From Garcia nutans (Eukaryota; Streptophyta; Magnoliopsida; Malpighiales; Euphorbiaceae), in NCBI GenBank assembly GCA_947685225.1, contig CANTUV010000072.1:4588001-4652000 (forward strand): a stretch of 64,000 bases of DNA, in the 5' to 3' direction. Under the pieces are notes generated by a model. The model searched no databases and was not told the origin of the DNA. It saw only the letters and a program-made list of their open reading frames with translations. Positions 21,143 to 32,600 of the stretch are shown here, piece by piece. The translations under genes were made by a program, and so were the position numbers. Each line of letters begins with the position of its first letter. The stretch's first letter is position 1.

Positions 21143-22549
21143 TGTTGTCCCAAGATGGCAACCAAGAGGGGGGGGGGGGTGAATTGGTTTCCTCAAGAAA
21201 TAATGACATTTAAAAAAACTCAACAAATAAGAAATGCGGAATAGAGAAATGGTTGAGTAATGAAAGAAAGTAAGAACACACAAGATTTATAGTGGTTCAG
21301 ATTTACTTCAATCCTACATCCACTTCCTTAACAACTTGTTAAGGTTCCACTAATCTTTGAAGTTTTTACAAGCTCACTTCCAACTTTGGTGTTTTCACAA
21401 GTTCACACCTAACTTAACAAGTGTTTTGCTAAGGCTTACACTCAAGAACATTTGAAGGAGTTTTTAAGGCTCACTCTCACAACCTAAACAAGAGTTTTAC
21501 AAGGCTTACTCTCACAACCTAAGTGTTTTCCAAGCTCACACTCAAACTTATACAATGGTGTTTTCAATGTTTACACCTAACATTCATTACAATTCAAATG
21601 TAAGTTTAAGTAAAAGAAAGTTTGTTGCTTGGCTATGAAATTCTTTTTTCTCACTTCTCTTTTTTTATCTTTTTCTTATAGAAGCAATGTATTTATAGCC
21701 AATGTGGTCTTACTAGCCGTTATTGATAGTGAGAATAAAGTCTTGGTAGTTTAGACCTTCTTCAGTAAATTGTCCGAAGCATTTCGCGGTCATCCTTCAT
21801 ATAAGGATGGCCGCGCTAATGTCATATGCGGTCGTCCTTGGACAAGGTACGGTCGCTGAATTTAAATATGCTTCAATGGTCGAATTTGAGTGCTCTGCAG
21901 CAGGAATCTTGCCCATGCTGTGGTTGTTGGGACAATCGTGCATGTCAAAGGTGCGGTTGCCCTTTTTGAATGTTGAAGTGGGTTTATAACGGTCATCACA
22001 CGTGGCATTCTTTGACTGGGCAAAAATGATGTCCGCCTAAATATGAATTTCGTGGTCGCCCTAGGTGACATCTCGCAGTCGAGTTGAGATACTCGCGTCA
22101 AACTTCTGGACGCACCTGAGGACGTGAACACTACTGTCTCTTTAAGCAAATTTCTCCTAAATTGGCAGAGCGGTCGCGAATACTAACGGGCGATCGCTAA
22201 AGTGATAAGCGAGGCCGTATCCTTCGCCGTTCTTGTCACTGCAAACCTTACTGTGATTAGGATGATTTGGGTTCCTTGTGTGGCGGTAGTCCATAACTTG
22301 GGACGGTCGCTCTTCTTTAAGTGCGGTCAAGACTGAGGTCGGGTTTCTGCCCGTGAAACCTACTGTGATAAGGTTTCATCCTTTGATTGAATGGTGCGGT
22401 CGTATTCAGGTCTTGTGCGACCGCTATAAATGTTCTGTTCAGCTTTATTTTGAGCAACCTAAGCCTGCAACAAGAGTCTTCAAACACATGTTAAATAGAT
22501 CATTCAATTTGAGTTGTCAAGGATCAAAATTGAGATCATTTGTCTAACT
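21143..22549 (-). repeat. 5' LTR of Sirevirus (1407 bp)
   Basis: Aligns end to end with 12276-13671. The outermost base is altered (CTAACT on the plus strand instead of CTAACA), placed inside the LTR because the duplication TCCTC follows at 22550. A minus-strand TATAAATA lies at 21690-21697. Several GGTCG motifs of the 3' copy are changed here by transitions, e.g. GCGGTTGCCC. Confidence 0.9.
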
Positions 22550-22554
22550 TCCTC
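22550..22554. repeat. Target site duplication TCCTC, right copy
   Basis: Matches 12271-12275 and flanks the 5' LTR of the Sirevirus. Confidence 0.88.
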
Positions 22555-22709
22555 ATTGGTTGAGCACCAACATGAACAAAGACCAATAAAAATTTTGATG
22601 AAAGTAATTTATTCAAATAAATTTAAATTTGAAAAACAAGATTGTTCCAATTAAATATTAAAGAAAGTAAAATTGAAAAGCAACATTCAAGCTAAGGAAG
22701 TTTATTGAG
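22555..22709 (-). other. Start of outer Tat 3' UTR
   Basis: AT-rich sequence between the gag stop and the Sirevirus insertion point; it continues at 12275 on the other side of that element. No feature seen. Confidence 0.6.
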
Positions 22710-23301
22710 TTAAGCTTCTTCTTCTTTCACATCTTTAATATTCTCATCTTGAAAGGAGGATAAGACAAAATCTTCCTCCAATCCTCTTCCCACCATGAAG
22801 GTTGCCGGTGGAGGTACTCTTCCAAACTTAGGCAAAGGATTGTTCTTGGTATTGGGCTTTTCCGGCTGAGGTCGCTTACCATTATCGATTAGATATTGGA
22901 TCTCATGCTTCAATCAGGTACATCTATCAGTCTTATGTCCTTGAGTCTGATGAAACGCATAAAAGGCTTTAGTGTCAAATTTTGGGGGTAAAGGATTTGG
23001 CAAAGGTCGAGGCGCCAATGGCTGTAATAGTCCCTTCTTTTGTAGCTTGTTAAAGACCCAAGACAAAGGCTTCCCCAAATCTGAAAACTGACTTCTATTT
23101 GCTTGACCAGTTGTATTAACATCAACTTCTTTTTGCGTGCTTTGGTTACCAGACTGATAGTTTTTTTTCTCGTTCCTTCTTGTTGAAAAATGGTTCTTCT
23201 CTCTTTCCCATTCTTCAATTTGCAGACCAAAGTTGGAGGAGATCTTTGAAATCTTGGATGAGTGTATAAGACATCCTTTCACGAAGACTGGGCAACACCC
23301 C
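22710..23301 (-). pseudogene. gag: Outer Tat gag, C-terminal part
   Basis: Minus-strand frames 23327-22914 and 22913-22710 together give the end of a Tat-type Gag: a helical segment (VFVKGCLIHSSKISK...), a Gln/Asn-rich linker, then the zinc-finger-like FYAFHQTQGHKTDRC with the following LKHEIQYLIDNGK block and a NPLP motif. The Cys-His finger is degenerate, with Tyr/Phe at the first Cys position. The frame closes at 22710 (EEEA, stop) with no protease or RT after it, so the element encodes only Gag. At 23301 it is cut by the LTR of the inner Tat element; the N-part is at 47661-48407. The junction pieces do not meet: a middle segment is missing. Confidence 0.78.
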
Positions 23302-23532
23302 TGTAGACCCTTAATTTTTGGACCCAATCCGGTCCAATATGTTTTATTTAGTCTAAAAGATTTTTGTTGTCTAATTGGTCCAAAATAATTTTTGTTAAAT
23401 AATTTTTTCTTTAGTATCTAATTTTTATTAATAAAAAATAAAAATAAACAAATAAAAAAAATAAAAAAAATCGAAGTCGAAAAAATCGGCGACGAAAAAA
23501 TCATGGCGCGGGCCCGTGGGCATTTCTCCCAC

Positions 23533-23628
23533 AGGAATTTCCTGCGGGCGAAATGGCCCAAGCTATTTCGCCCGCAGAAAAAATCTGAGGGCGAAATAGC
23601 TTTTCCATTTCGCCCGCAGGAAATTCCT
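23533..23628. repeat. 96-base two-segment hairpin in LTR U3
   Basis: Outer arms 23533-23556 and 23605-23628 are a perfect 24-base inverted repeat. Inner arms 23560-23577 and 23585-23602 pair over 18 bases with one mismatch. The terminal loop is seven bases, AAAAAAT. GC-rich in an AT-rich LTR. Confidence 0.92.
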
Positions 23629-23820
23629 GAGGGCGATGCCCGCTCCTCGTCCACTGCGGCAGATTTTTTAGCCAGCGCATTTTTTCCTGCGGCAATTTTT
23701 TTTGGCAGCGCAATTTTTCTGATGTAAATTTTTCAAAACCTAATTCAATTAGGTTTCAGTTTCCTTTTCTTATCAATATTACTTGCCGTGATTAATTAGG
23801 AATAAACCATATGAAACCTC

Positions 23821-23828
23821 TATAAATA
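23821..23828 (+). promoter_or_regulatory. TATA box in Tat LTR B
   Basis: TATAAATA, conserved at 46778-46785 in the 3' LTR and as minus-strand TATAAATA at 51221-51228 in the outer 5' LTR. Likely core promoter of the Tat family. Confidence 0.6.
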
Positions 23829-25518
23829 AGGACCAAAGGCAATCAAATAGGAGGGAGCCGAAAGGAACAAAAATTGGACAGTAGCTTGAAAAAGTGGAAC
23901 CAAATCCATGAAGGATAAGAAGCAATTGAATTTGATATTTTTTCTTGGAATAGCAGGGACACGATTGAAGGATTTCAAAAGGCAGCAATTGTCTTTGCTT
24001 TAATTCATCCAAGAAAAATAATTTTTGGAGGAATCATCAAAAGGAGGTATGTATTAAATTCTTTGCTTTTTTTCACAATAGCTAAAACTAATAATTTGTG
24101 TTTTTCAAAATTTAAAATCTTAGAACTTTAATTTAGTTTTTCTAAAGTCAAAAATCTTATTTTGTTAGTTTATTTTCCAAAAGGCTTAAAATTGTTATTT
24201 TTTCTTCTTAAAACCCTAATTAAACATATTTTTCAACAAAACCAAAGTTTGATTCTGTTTCTTTCAAAATTTTAAACTTGGTTCTATTTCTTCCAAAAAG
24301 CCATAGAAAACATCTTTTCTATTTATAAAAACTTTAATCCGTTTGTTTAAATTAATAAAGTTTCACAAAATTATGAAATTGATTTCCAAATTCTAAAAGC
24401 CAATTCATCACCCGAGACCCTAATTTTAAATCCTAAAACCCTAATTCAACTTCCAAACCTAAAATAGTAAACTTTAACCCCTTTAAAACCTTAAACCCTA
24501 ACTTTTTCTAAACTTTAATCCTTTAAAACTTTAAAAACCATAAAACCACAAATATTCTAAATTTACACAGTAAGCTTGAAATCACCATTTTAAACCTTGA
24601 ATCAAAAGTATTTTAAAGTGTCCAAAACCCTAGTTTCATGATTTCACCATTCAAACCTTAATTTGTTTAATCAAAGAGTTTTACCAACCTTTTAAAACAT
24701 AAAATCCTCAATCTATTTTAATTCCATAAAAAGTCACAGTAGCTATAATTGGACTTTTATTTGCTTTATTTAATTCTATATTTGATTATGCTTTGATTTA
24801 ATTCTTATGCTTTAATTTATTTAATTTCAATGCTTGATTTATTTAATTTATCATGGATGGATGTTTATTTTATATTTTGATTAATAGCTTTGATGAATGA
24901 TTTATTTATTATGAATGGTTATTTACTTTTAACAATTTATTTAGATTTCCAAATGTTGTAAGAGGTATGTTTCCACTTGGTGGGTACCTTATTAGTTAAA
25001 TATCATGTAATTTAATTTGCTTTTCTATTTTAGAACCAATGTAAAGGGAATGTTTCTACCTTTCGGTGGGTGTCCTATTTAGGCATGTGATGTAAGGAAA
25101 TGTTTCCATCCTTGGATGGGTGTCCATTTATTTGTTTGGTTTTGTTTGGACATTGCTTCGATTTTAATGTAATGATGCTTTCTTTTTATTGCGTGTTGTA
25201 TGGATAATGCTGTTATATTTAAGAATTTTATAATATTAAGTCCTGTAATGGAGGCCGGTTCCAATGAACCGGGCGTTGTGGGGGTGCAGGGCCATTTCTC
25301 ACCTTCCTCACACGTACCCAACTTTTTGAACCCATTAGGGGGGTTGGGGATTCCTTAGGAATCGAGTCATCCACCCCTTTCTTTTTCCCAGCCCGTCTGG
25401 GTGGCGACTCCATTTTCTCCGGACTTAGGTCCATGTTCTCTAAGGCCCCGAGCCTAAACAGTGCCGAAGTCGCAAGAACCATTCCACCAGGAGTGGGGGC
25501 AAAAATCCTTGCTCACAG

Positions 25519-25536
25519 TGGCGACTCCACTAGGGA
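25519..25536 (+). promoter_or_regulatory. Primer binding site of inner Tat element
   Basis: TGGCGACTCCACTAGGGA one base after the LTR end. This is the tRNA-Arg-type primer site known for Ogre/Tat elements; the outer element has TGGCGACTCCACTGGGGA at the same place. Confidence 0.85.
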
Positions 25537-26559
25537 TAAGAGAAGTTGATTCCGTTGGTCTTTATATTATTCTATTCTTTCTTATAATGATATTATCCAT
25601 TGCATCATCTTATATTGCATCGTGTGCGTGAGTTAGGATGCCTATGTTACCCGTGTTGTGTTATATAAGGGATACCATACTTTCACTCAAGGTATGGAGA
25701 TCGAGCATGGCATAACCACTCATAGCCTCGTACCATTTGGTATATACTTGCTATGGGAACCTAAGCCTTTTTACCCAAAGACTAAAGCTCATGTAATTGG
25801 CCTAGTTACTTTCCTTAGGTTTTACCCCCAAATGCATGTTGTTTGACTATGGTTAGTTTATCTTAGTCTAAATCATGGCTTATTTAGTTTATTCTTTTTC
25901 TAATATGACCTAAGTATATTGTAAGCTCAAAAGAAATTTTTCTCTAAAGTCCAAAAGACCAAAGCTATTTTCAAAACTTTTCAAAATGGTCTTTGGACAT
26001 AAGACTTTTCTAAAAACAAATCTAAAAATTCTTTGGCCCATGGCCCAAATACTAAGCCCAAAATCCATTTTTCTAAAATCTTTTTACAATGGGCTAAGAA
26101 ATAAAATTACTTTTATTCAATCTTTTCTTACAAAGAGCTTGCAAAATATTTAGGTCAATTATGAAATACCAAAAATCAATTGTGGGCCTAGTTTACACTA
26201 AGAATAAATTAACCATGGGTTTGTTTTTGGCATGAACCATTAGTTACTCTTTTCAAGTGAGAAATCTATTTATAATAAACCTCTTAATTTCGTTTTAATC
26301 CAATATAGCATAAAAAGCTACTTTAGTTGGTTGAATGGATTAAAACCTAATTAATAGGAATTATCATGGATTGATTTCCATTTTTGAAAATATAACTATT
26401 GGTTGAAATGTACGAGGGAATTATTCGAAAGTAAGATACCCCATGTTGGTATTTTGTTAACCATATACCTAGGAAAAGAGATTTTCCATTCATGTGTGGA
26501 TGTTATAAGGTTGGAAGGAATGTCCTATTTATCCTTATTTGTTGATTATTTGTGCATAC
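25537..26559 (+). other. 5' UTR of inner Tat element
   Basis: No gene. It is closely similar to the reverse complement of 48408-49443, the leader of the outer element; the best block is around 25665-25790. The frame open at 25658-25846 is matched in the outer leader (49125-49313) but has no recognisable product, and I treat it as non-coding. Confidence 0.75.
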
Positions 26560-26665
26560 ATGCATACATTTGCATCTCATATCATTGATCCTCTCTGGCT
26601 CACATCTCTGGATTATGATAGTTCTAAAGCTTACAACAATCCGACCTATGTCGGAGATGAAGTAT
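26560..26665 (+). pseudogene. gag: Inner Tat gag, N-terminal fragment
   Basis: An ATG at 26560 opens a frame reading MHTFASHIIDPLWLTSL, then DYDSSKAYNNPTYVGDE, matching the start of the outer gag (DYDSSKAYDNPTYAGDE). It stops dead at 26665 where the chromovirus LTR begins. Relative to this copy the outer gag has small indels (+4, -2) near its start. Confidence 0.8.
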
Positions 26666-27027
26666 TGTAATATCCTCATGTATGCCCTAGAAGTCTTGGT
26701 TATGTTGTTGTTATTGTTGATGTTGTTGTTAGTGTTGTTGTTGTTATATATTGGATTGAATATATGTGTTAAATTGTAAGAGAAAAGAAATGGGAAGAGA
26801 ATGTATATGTATATGTGTTTTGGAGAAGAAATTTAGGGTTTAGAGACAAATGTATATGTTGTGTATATGATGATATATATAACATATAGATTGGTCAAAT
26901 ATAGAGTCAATGCAAGAAGATATTTTTGTGGAATGTGCAATTACATATAAGGGCTTAGATGAGACAAAAGGTTAGTTAAATGGTGAAGGGTGTTTTAGTA
27001 ATTGCAAGGTTAAAAACACTTGATGGA

Positions 27028-27033
27028 TATAAG
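27028..27033 (+). promoter_or_regulatory. TATA-like box of chromovirus LTR
   Basis: TATAAG lies 167 bases before the conserved splice donor. A TATAAA lies 165 bases before the equivalent donor in the LTR at 53.1-55.7 kb, which supports it as the core promoter. Confidence 0.5.
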
Positions 27034-28507
27034 AAGCCAAATTTGACTTTGCTCTTCATATTTTCTTCTTCTCTTCATGTGTGGCCGGATTCTCCATAGA
27101 CAAAGAGAGAAAGAGAGGTGATCTTGAGGTTTGAAGCAAATTGAAGAAGGAATCAAGGGTGTTGGTTAGAGATTTGTGGAATTCTTCATTTAAGGTAAGT
27201 TTTCTCTTGATTTCTCTTGTTCTATTTGGAATTTTGTTTGAGTTTGATGGAGTGTGTTTGTGTATGGTGTGTGTAAAAGTGTTGAAATGGAATTAAAGAT
27301 AAGAAGCTAGGTTGGTGTTGGTGATGGAAGAGTAAGAGTTGTGTTTAGTGAATTTTTTTCTGTTTTACAATTAGTAAAGGCTGTGACTTGTATGATTTTT
27401 AATTAATTATAGAAAAATGTTCTTGAACTGAATTTTTGATATGTTGTGCCTCTATGAGTCTAGAATGACTGAAAAATATGTTGATTCGATTTTGGAATGG
27501 TTATGAGTTTAGAAAGATTATTTTTATTAGACCTGTTCCAGCAGGTACCTTAACTGAGACAGCTATATTTCGGGATTTTTAATAAAATGTAGAAAAATCA
27601 TATCCAATTGAATTTTGGATATGTTGTTGCTTAGTGAGTCTAGTATTTGAGAAAAATAATTTGGAACCACGTGGATTGAATTTGATTTATGGAATTCACA
27701 AAGTTCAGAACTGCTGCCAGGATGCAGGGCAATTGGGGCAGTCTGGTTAGATGAACTATTTGACCAAGATTTTGTGTTCAGTTTGATCTGAAATTTTAAA
27801 GGAATGATTTTAAGATACAAAACTAAATTCTGTAAAAATTTTAGAATTTTTAGTCAAGTAGATTATTTTATACAATTTTTCAAAATAAGGATAAAATGGA
27901 GTCTAAAACCAGAATGTACTATTCATATGGTCATTTTGCTAATATTCCTTTTGGATTAGATTGTGAAGAGATTGAATTGCCCTAACCGTGTCCCTCAAGT
28001 GGCTGCCCGTGTCCCTCAATTGTGTGGGTTAGGGTTTTAATTCTTTGTTCTTCTTGCATTGCTTTGGTTCTCCAAAGGTAGGTTGGTCCTTAAACCTAAC
28101 CCTAAACACTTTAAACACACTTGAATCAATGAATGATATAATCAAATGCATGTGTAAGGTCCTAAAACTATGAATGATATCAATTGTTCTTTGCCCTAAT
28201 TGCATTGTTGAGATTGAACAATGTTATGTTATGTATTGTGAATGGTAATGTGTTTCATGAGTAATATACATTGAAATTGAAATGTATATCAAAGATGCAA
28301 TGATAATTTAAATAAGACATGATATGAGACAATGCCATTGTGATTGGCTATGATGATGATATTGAAAGAAAGAAGGCATGTTTGCCTAAATGTGATGAGA
28401 ATTTGAGAATGGAAATGGTAACTATATAATAAATGAATTGTTTGTTTAATATGTTATTCAGTTTAAGAGTTCTGGATTTGGGTGGCATGCCTAAGAAATG
28501 ATGAAAG

Positions 28508-28690
28508 GTAACAGTCTTGCCGGGTTGAGGATCTCCTCATATGTGTTGAGTTGATAGTCCAAGAGATTGGGTCTGTTACACTATGAGAATTGTGAATATG
28601 AGATATATGATTTGTAACAGTCTTGCCGGGTTGAGGATCTCCTCATATGTGTTGAGTTGATGGTCCAAGAGACTGGGTCTGTTACACTAT
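28508..28690 (+). repeat. Duplicated 77-base segment with inverted ends
   Basis: 28508-28584 and 28614-28690 are nearly identical. Each begins GTAACAGTC and ends GTCTGTTAC, so the ends of each unit can pair. Confidence 0.88.
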
Positions 28691-29046
28691 CCATGGATAG
28701 AGATACATGTATATACATTGCCTACGGGTGTGATTATTGTGACTATGAACCAAAGCAGTAACTCTGAACTCTGAATATCGTATTAAATACTTGTTGGGCC
28801 CATAGGTGTCAAGGTTATATGAATGTCTTAAATAATGTTATGAGTTAATGAAATGAGATGTTGTTTATTGAGTATGATTGATTAATGTTGAATGTGGAAA
28901 GATGTTGAAATGTGGTATGCTCATATGTCTATGATTTGTGAAATGCATAATTATGTGGTTAACTTTATATTTATGATGTTGATCTTATCAATAACATATG
29001 TGACATTGCATTACATTAAAGCATACCATTAGTATGTTTTATCTTA

Positions 29047-29084
29047 CTAAGCCGTTGGCTTAGCGCGATAGTGTTTAATCGCGC
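29047..29084 (+). promoter_or_regulatory. Double hairpin near chromovirus LTR 3' end
   Basis: CTAAGCC-GTT-GGCTTAG (29047-29063) overlaps GCGCGAT...ATCGCGC (29063-29084). Equivalent structures are at 60490-60526 and, partly decayed, at 51908-51944 and 55042-55075. Could be part of the RNA 3'-end signal or a packaging structure. Confidence 0.6.
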
Positions 29085-29480
29085 AGGTAATAGAGTGGAT
29101 AGAGTTGAACCCGAGAGTTCATCAAGACCAAGTGAGAGTAGACCTTGAAGAATCCATTTTGGGAGCTTAAAGATCAGAGCAGACTTGCCAATCATGTATA
29201 TTTCTTTATATTTTGTAAAGAAATGTTTAATATGTAAATATGTACATATTTTATAACTTCCGCTGTGTAATATTTAAATGTATATATATATAACTAATAT
29301 GTTTTGTTTTATAAGTAAATGATCTACTTTTCTATAATGTATAATGATAAGGGTATTGTATCAAGTTTAAAGTGTTTTGAATGTTAAGAAAACCGTAGCA
29401 TCCCTATGTTTGATGCACTTATGCTACATTGTTGTAGTTGTAGTGTGTGGGCATTGGATATGGGGGTGTTACAATTGTTT

Positions 29481-29494
29481 TGGTATCATAGCCT
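29481..29494 (+). promoter_or_regulatory. Primer binding site of chromovirus
   Basis: TGGTATCATAGCC seven bases after the LTR end. The first eight bases match the initiator Met primer site; the rest has drifted or uses a variant tRNA. Confidence 0.7.
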
Positions 29495-29641
29495 AGGTTT
29501 GAGATTCTCAACCTAGGTAAAATGTAATAAAAAGACTATTTTGACTTTAAAAGTGGTTTTTGAATAATATACATGTTTGGGATTGGCAACCTCTGATCTT
29601 TAATAAGATGTAGTATGTTGTGTTTGCAGATTTAGGTTGTG

Positions 29642-32600
29642 ATGGATTCTCACTCATGTCAGTCGATTGAGGGTAGTGCCGAGAGTATCGCTCCTGCTGA
29701 GGGAGCTAGAGTTGATAGTGTTGAGGAGGCACCTGCTTCGGTGTCGGGTAGACCAGCTGGAGAGGAGGTTTCGCCAGCCTGGTTTAGACATATGATGGAA
29801 GTTATGAGACAAGCACCAGTGCAACCAGTGCCACCACCCCCTCAGCCTTTGGTATCTGTAAGGCACTATGATAAACTAAGGAAGTATGGAGCGGAGGATT
29901 TCCTTGGTACTACTGACCCAGCTGTAGCAGAACAGTGGCTTGATAAAGTACAGAGGATCTTTATTCAGTTACAAGCCACCCCTGAGGAAAAATTTGACTA
30001 TGCAAGATCTTTGCTACAGAAGGACGCCTACGATTGGTGGAAGACAGTGCCACATTCTATGGATGATCCTCCAACACTGTCTTACACTGATTTTCTGAGG
30101 GAATTTGAGTTGAAGTATACTCCTAGGGAGTATAAAGATGGGAAGAAAAGAGAGTTTCTAGATTTGAAGCAAGATCATCGGACCGTAACTGAGTATGAAG
30201 TTGAGTTTATTCGACTGAGTCAGTATGCTGGGGGTATCATTGCTTATGAGATTGATAGATGCAGGAGGTTTGAGGAGGGATTGAGGCCCTCTATCATGTG
30301 CTTAGTGGCTGGATCTAGATATCAGGATTTCTCACAGCTTGTGGCAGCAGCTCGAAGTGTAGAGCGAGCTCAAGTTATTGCAGCTGCTTCAGAGGAAGAG
30401 GTTAGGGTTAGGAGGCCCCAGTTTGAGGCAGGGTCTTCTTCTGTTAAAAGAGGTAAAGGAAGCTTTGTTCCTAGAGTTAGTAGGAGTCAGAGGTTAGCTG
30501 GTAGGTCAGTGCAGTTCCAGAGACAGAGATTTAGACCTGCAGCTTCAGTAGCGAGTGCTCCTACTCCTGGAGTTCAGAGATCCACCTTACCTGTGTGTAA
30601 CCAGTGTGGTGGAAGACATGGGGGCGTTTGTTGGAGGCATAGTAGATCAGGGGTATGCTTCAGGTGTGGATCACCTGACCACTTTGTGAGAGACTATCCT
30701 GAGAGGCAGGAGCAGATGCCAGTTGATTCTGCTGCTTCTCGAGCTAGTGTGAGGGGAGGCAGAGGAGGCAGAGGAGGCAGAGGTGCCAGCCGAGGAGGTA
30801 GACCAGGGTTCAGTTCTAGAGGAGGTGCTACATCCAGGGAGGGTAGACCAGAGGAGGTTGGATCTTCCCAGAGGATGTATGTTATGCAGAGGCAGCCAGA
30901 TGCATCGGTAGTCATAGCTGGTACTTTTTCTTTATTTGATATTTCAGTACTTGCTTTGATTGATCCGGGTTCCACACATTCATATGTTAGTGTATCTGTT
31001 TTGCCTATATCTAATTTGCATGCTGAGTCCCTAGGATTTGATGTGTTGGTGACAAATCCGTTAGGGCATAGTGTGGTTGTAAGTAAGGTGCATCGAGATA
31101 GTGTAGTAGTGGTGCAGGGTGAGGAGTTCTTAGGGGATTTGATTGAGATGCCATTTAAGGAATATGATGTGATCTTAGGTATGGATTGGCTATCTCGACA
31201 TGGAGCTGTGGTGGATTGCAAAAAGAAAATTGTTTCTTTGAGAACGGGTGATGGTAGAGAGGTGATAGTATTTAATGAGCAGGAACAGCTAGCCTCCTTA
31301 TTTGTTTCAGCTGTTGCAGCCAGGAGGTTGATTAGAAAGGGGTGTGAAGCCTATCTTGCTCATGTGGTGGATACTAGAGTGAAGGGTTCCCCTATTGATA
31401 GCATTGCCACAGTTGCTGAGTTCCCGGATGTGTTTCCAGAGGAGTTGCCAGGGTTGCCTCCTGAGAGAGAGGTGGAGTTCGGTATTGAATTGTTGCCTGG
31501 TACCACTCCTATCTCTATTACTCCTTATAGAATGGCACCAGCAGAATTGAGGGAGTTGAAAGTGCAATTACAGGAGTTGTTGGATAAAGGATTCATTCGC
31601 CCCAGTGTTTCTCCTTGGGGAGCTCCTGTGCTATTTGTGAAAAAGAAAGATGGTACTATGAGGTTGTGTATCGATTATAGGCAATTGAACAAGGTGACTA
31701 TTAAAAATAAATATCCTTTGCCTAGAATTGATGACCTCTTTGATCAATTGAAGGGTGCAGCTGTATTTTCTAAAATTGATTTGAGATCTGGGTACCATCA
31801 GCTGAGAGTCAGAGCTGAGGATGTTCCGAAGACCGCCTTTCGGACCAGGTATGGGCATTATGAATTTCTAGTTATGCCTTTTGGTCTAACGAATGCACCT
31901 GCAGCTTTTATGGATTTGATGAATAGGGTGTTTAGGCCCTATTTGGATCAGTTTGTAGTGGTCTTCATTGATGATATACTGGTGTATTCACGGAATGAAG
32001 AGGAACATGATATGCATCTGCGGATTGTGTTGCAGATTTTGAGAGAGAAGCAGTTATTTGCCAAATTGTCGAAGTGTGAGTTCTTGTTGGATCAAGTTGC
32101 TTTTCTCGGACATATAGTTTTAGCAGAGGGTATTAGAGTTGATCCGAGCAAAGTTGAAGCTATATTGAATTGGAGTCCACCCAAGTCTGTGACAGAGATT
32201 AGAAGTTTTCTGGGTTTGGCAGGCTATTACAGACGATTTGTGAAAGGGTTTTCTTTAATAGCTACTCCACTCACTAGATTGCTTCGTAAGGGAGTGAGAT
32301 TTGTGTGGACGGATCAGTGTCAGGCTAGCTTTGAGCAGTTGAGAGATATGTTGACTCAAGCGCCTGTTCTTACTTTACCTGTGGAAGGCAAACCATATGT
32401 GATCTACAGTGATGCTTCACATAGAGGTTTGGGGTGTGTATTGATGTAGGAAGGTAAAGTTATAGCTTATGCATCTAGGCAGTTGAAACCGCATGAGCTT
32501 AACTATCCGACCCATGATTTGGAATTGGCTGCCATTGTGTTTGCATTAAAGATTTGGCGCCACTATCTGTTTGGGGAGAAATGTTTCATCTACACTGATC

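Larger units (their letters stand above)
12276..22549 (-). mobile_element. Sirevirus (Ty1/copia) retrotransposon, 10.3 kb
   Basis: Bounded by TCCTC duplications and two LTRs of about 1.4 kb (12276-13671 and 21143-22549). On the minus strand: 5' LTR, initiator-Met primer site, a long gag with zinc knuckle, protease, integrase, RT, RNase H, a third open frame (15527-14227), polypurine tract, 3' LTR. Total length, long gag, third frame after pol and CpG-rich LTR motifs fit the Sirevirus genus. Frameshifts and stops break pol in several places. LTRs are about 95-97% alike by eye, so younger than the host Tat element. Confidence 0.9.
23302..25517 (+). repeat. 5' LTR of inner Tat element (LTR B, 2216 bp)
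   Basis: Opens TGTAGACCC and closes CTCACA directly before the primer site. Matches the truncated 3' LTR at 46330-47660 and, inverted, LTRs A and C. U3 carries a 96-base near-perfect hairpin (23533-23628) that its 3' partner lacks. A TATAAATA box is at 23821-23828. The middle (24180-24720) is rich in AAACCCTAA-like telo-box motifs. Confidence 0.9.
26666..29473 (+). repeat. 5' LTR of chromovirus (2808 bp)
   Basis: TGTAA...TTACA ends. Contains a TATAAG box (27028), a splice-donor AAGGTAAGT (27195), a duplicated 77-base segment (28508-28584 and 28614-28690) and a double hairpin (29047-29084). The start (TGTAATATCCTCATGTATGCC on the sense strand) is shared with the LTR ending at 63423. Confidence 0.93.
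27195..29629 (+). promoter_or_regulatory. Putative leader intron of chromovirus
   Basis: Donor AAG/GTAAGT at 27195 inside the LTR and acceptor TTTGCAG at 29629, 12 bases before the gag ATG. The donor is at the same relative place in the LTRs at 52614 (minus), 53620 (plus) and 62923 (minus). The acceptor has a partner at 55818, 12 bases before the gag ATG at 55831. Removal would join a short LTR leader to gag. Not proven. Confidence 0.45.

Noticed and set aside
24180..24720. Interstitial telomere tract
   Set aside because: CCCTAAA-like motifs are scattered and degenerate, not tandem, and the same block is part of every Tat LTR here.
25658..25846. 62-residue ORF conserved between the two Tat leaders
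   Set aside because: Conservation equals that of the surrounding leader, and no domain is recognised; kept only as a remark in the leader entry.
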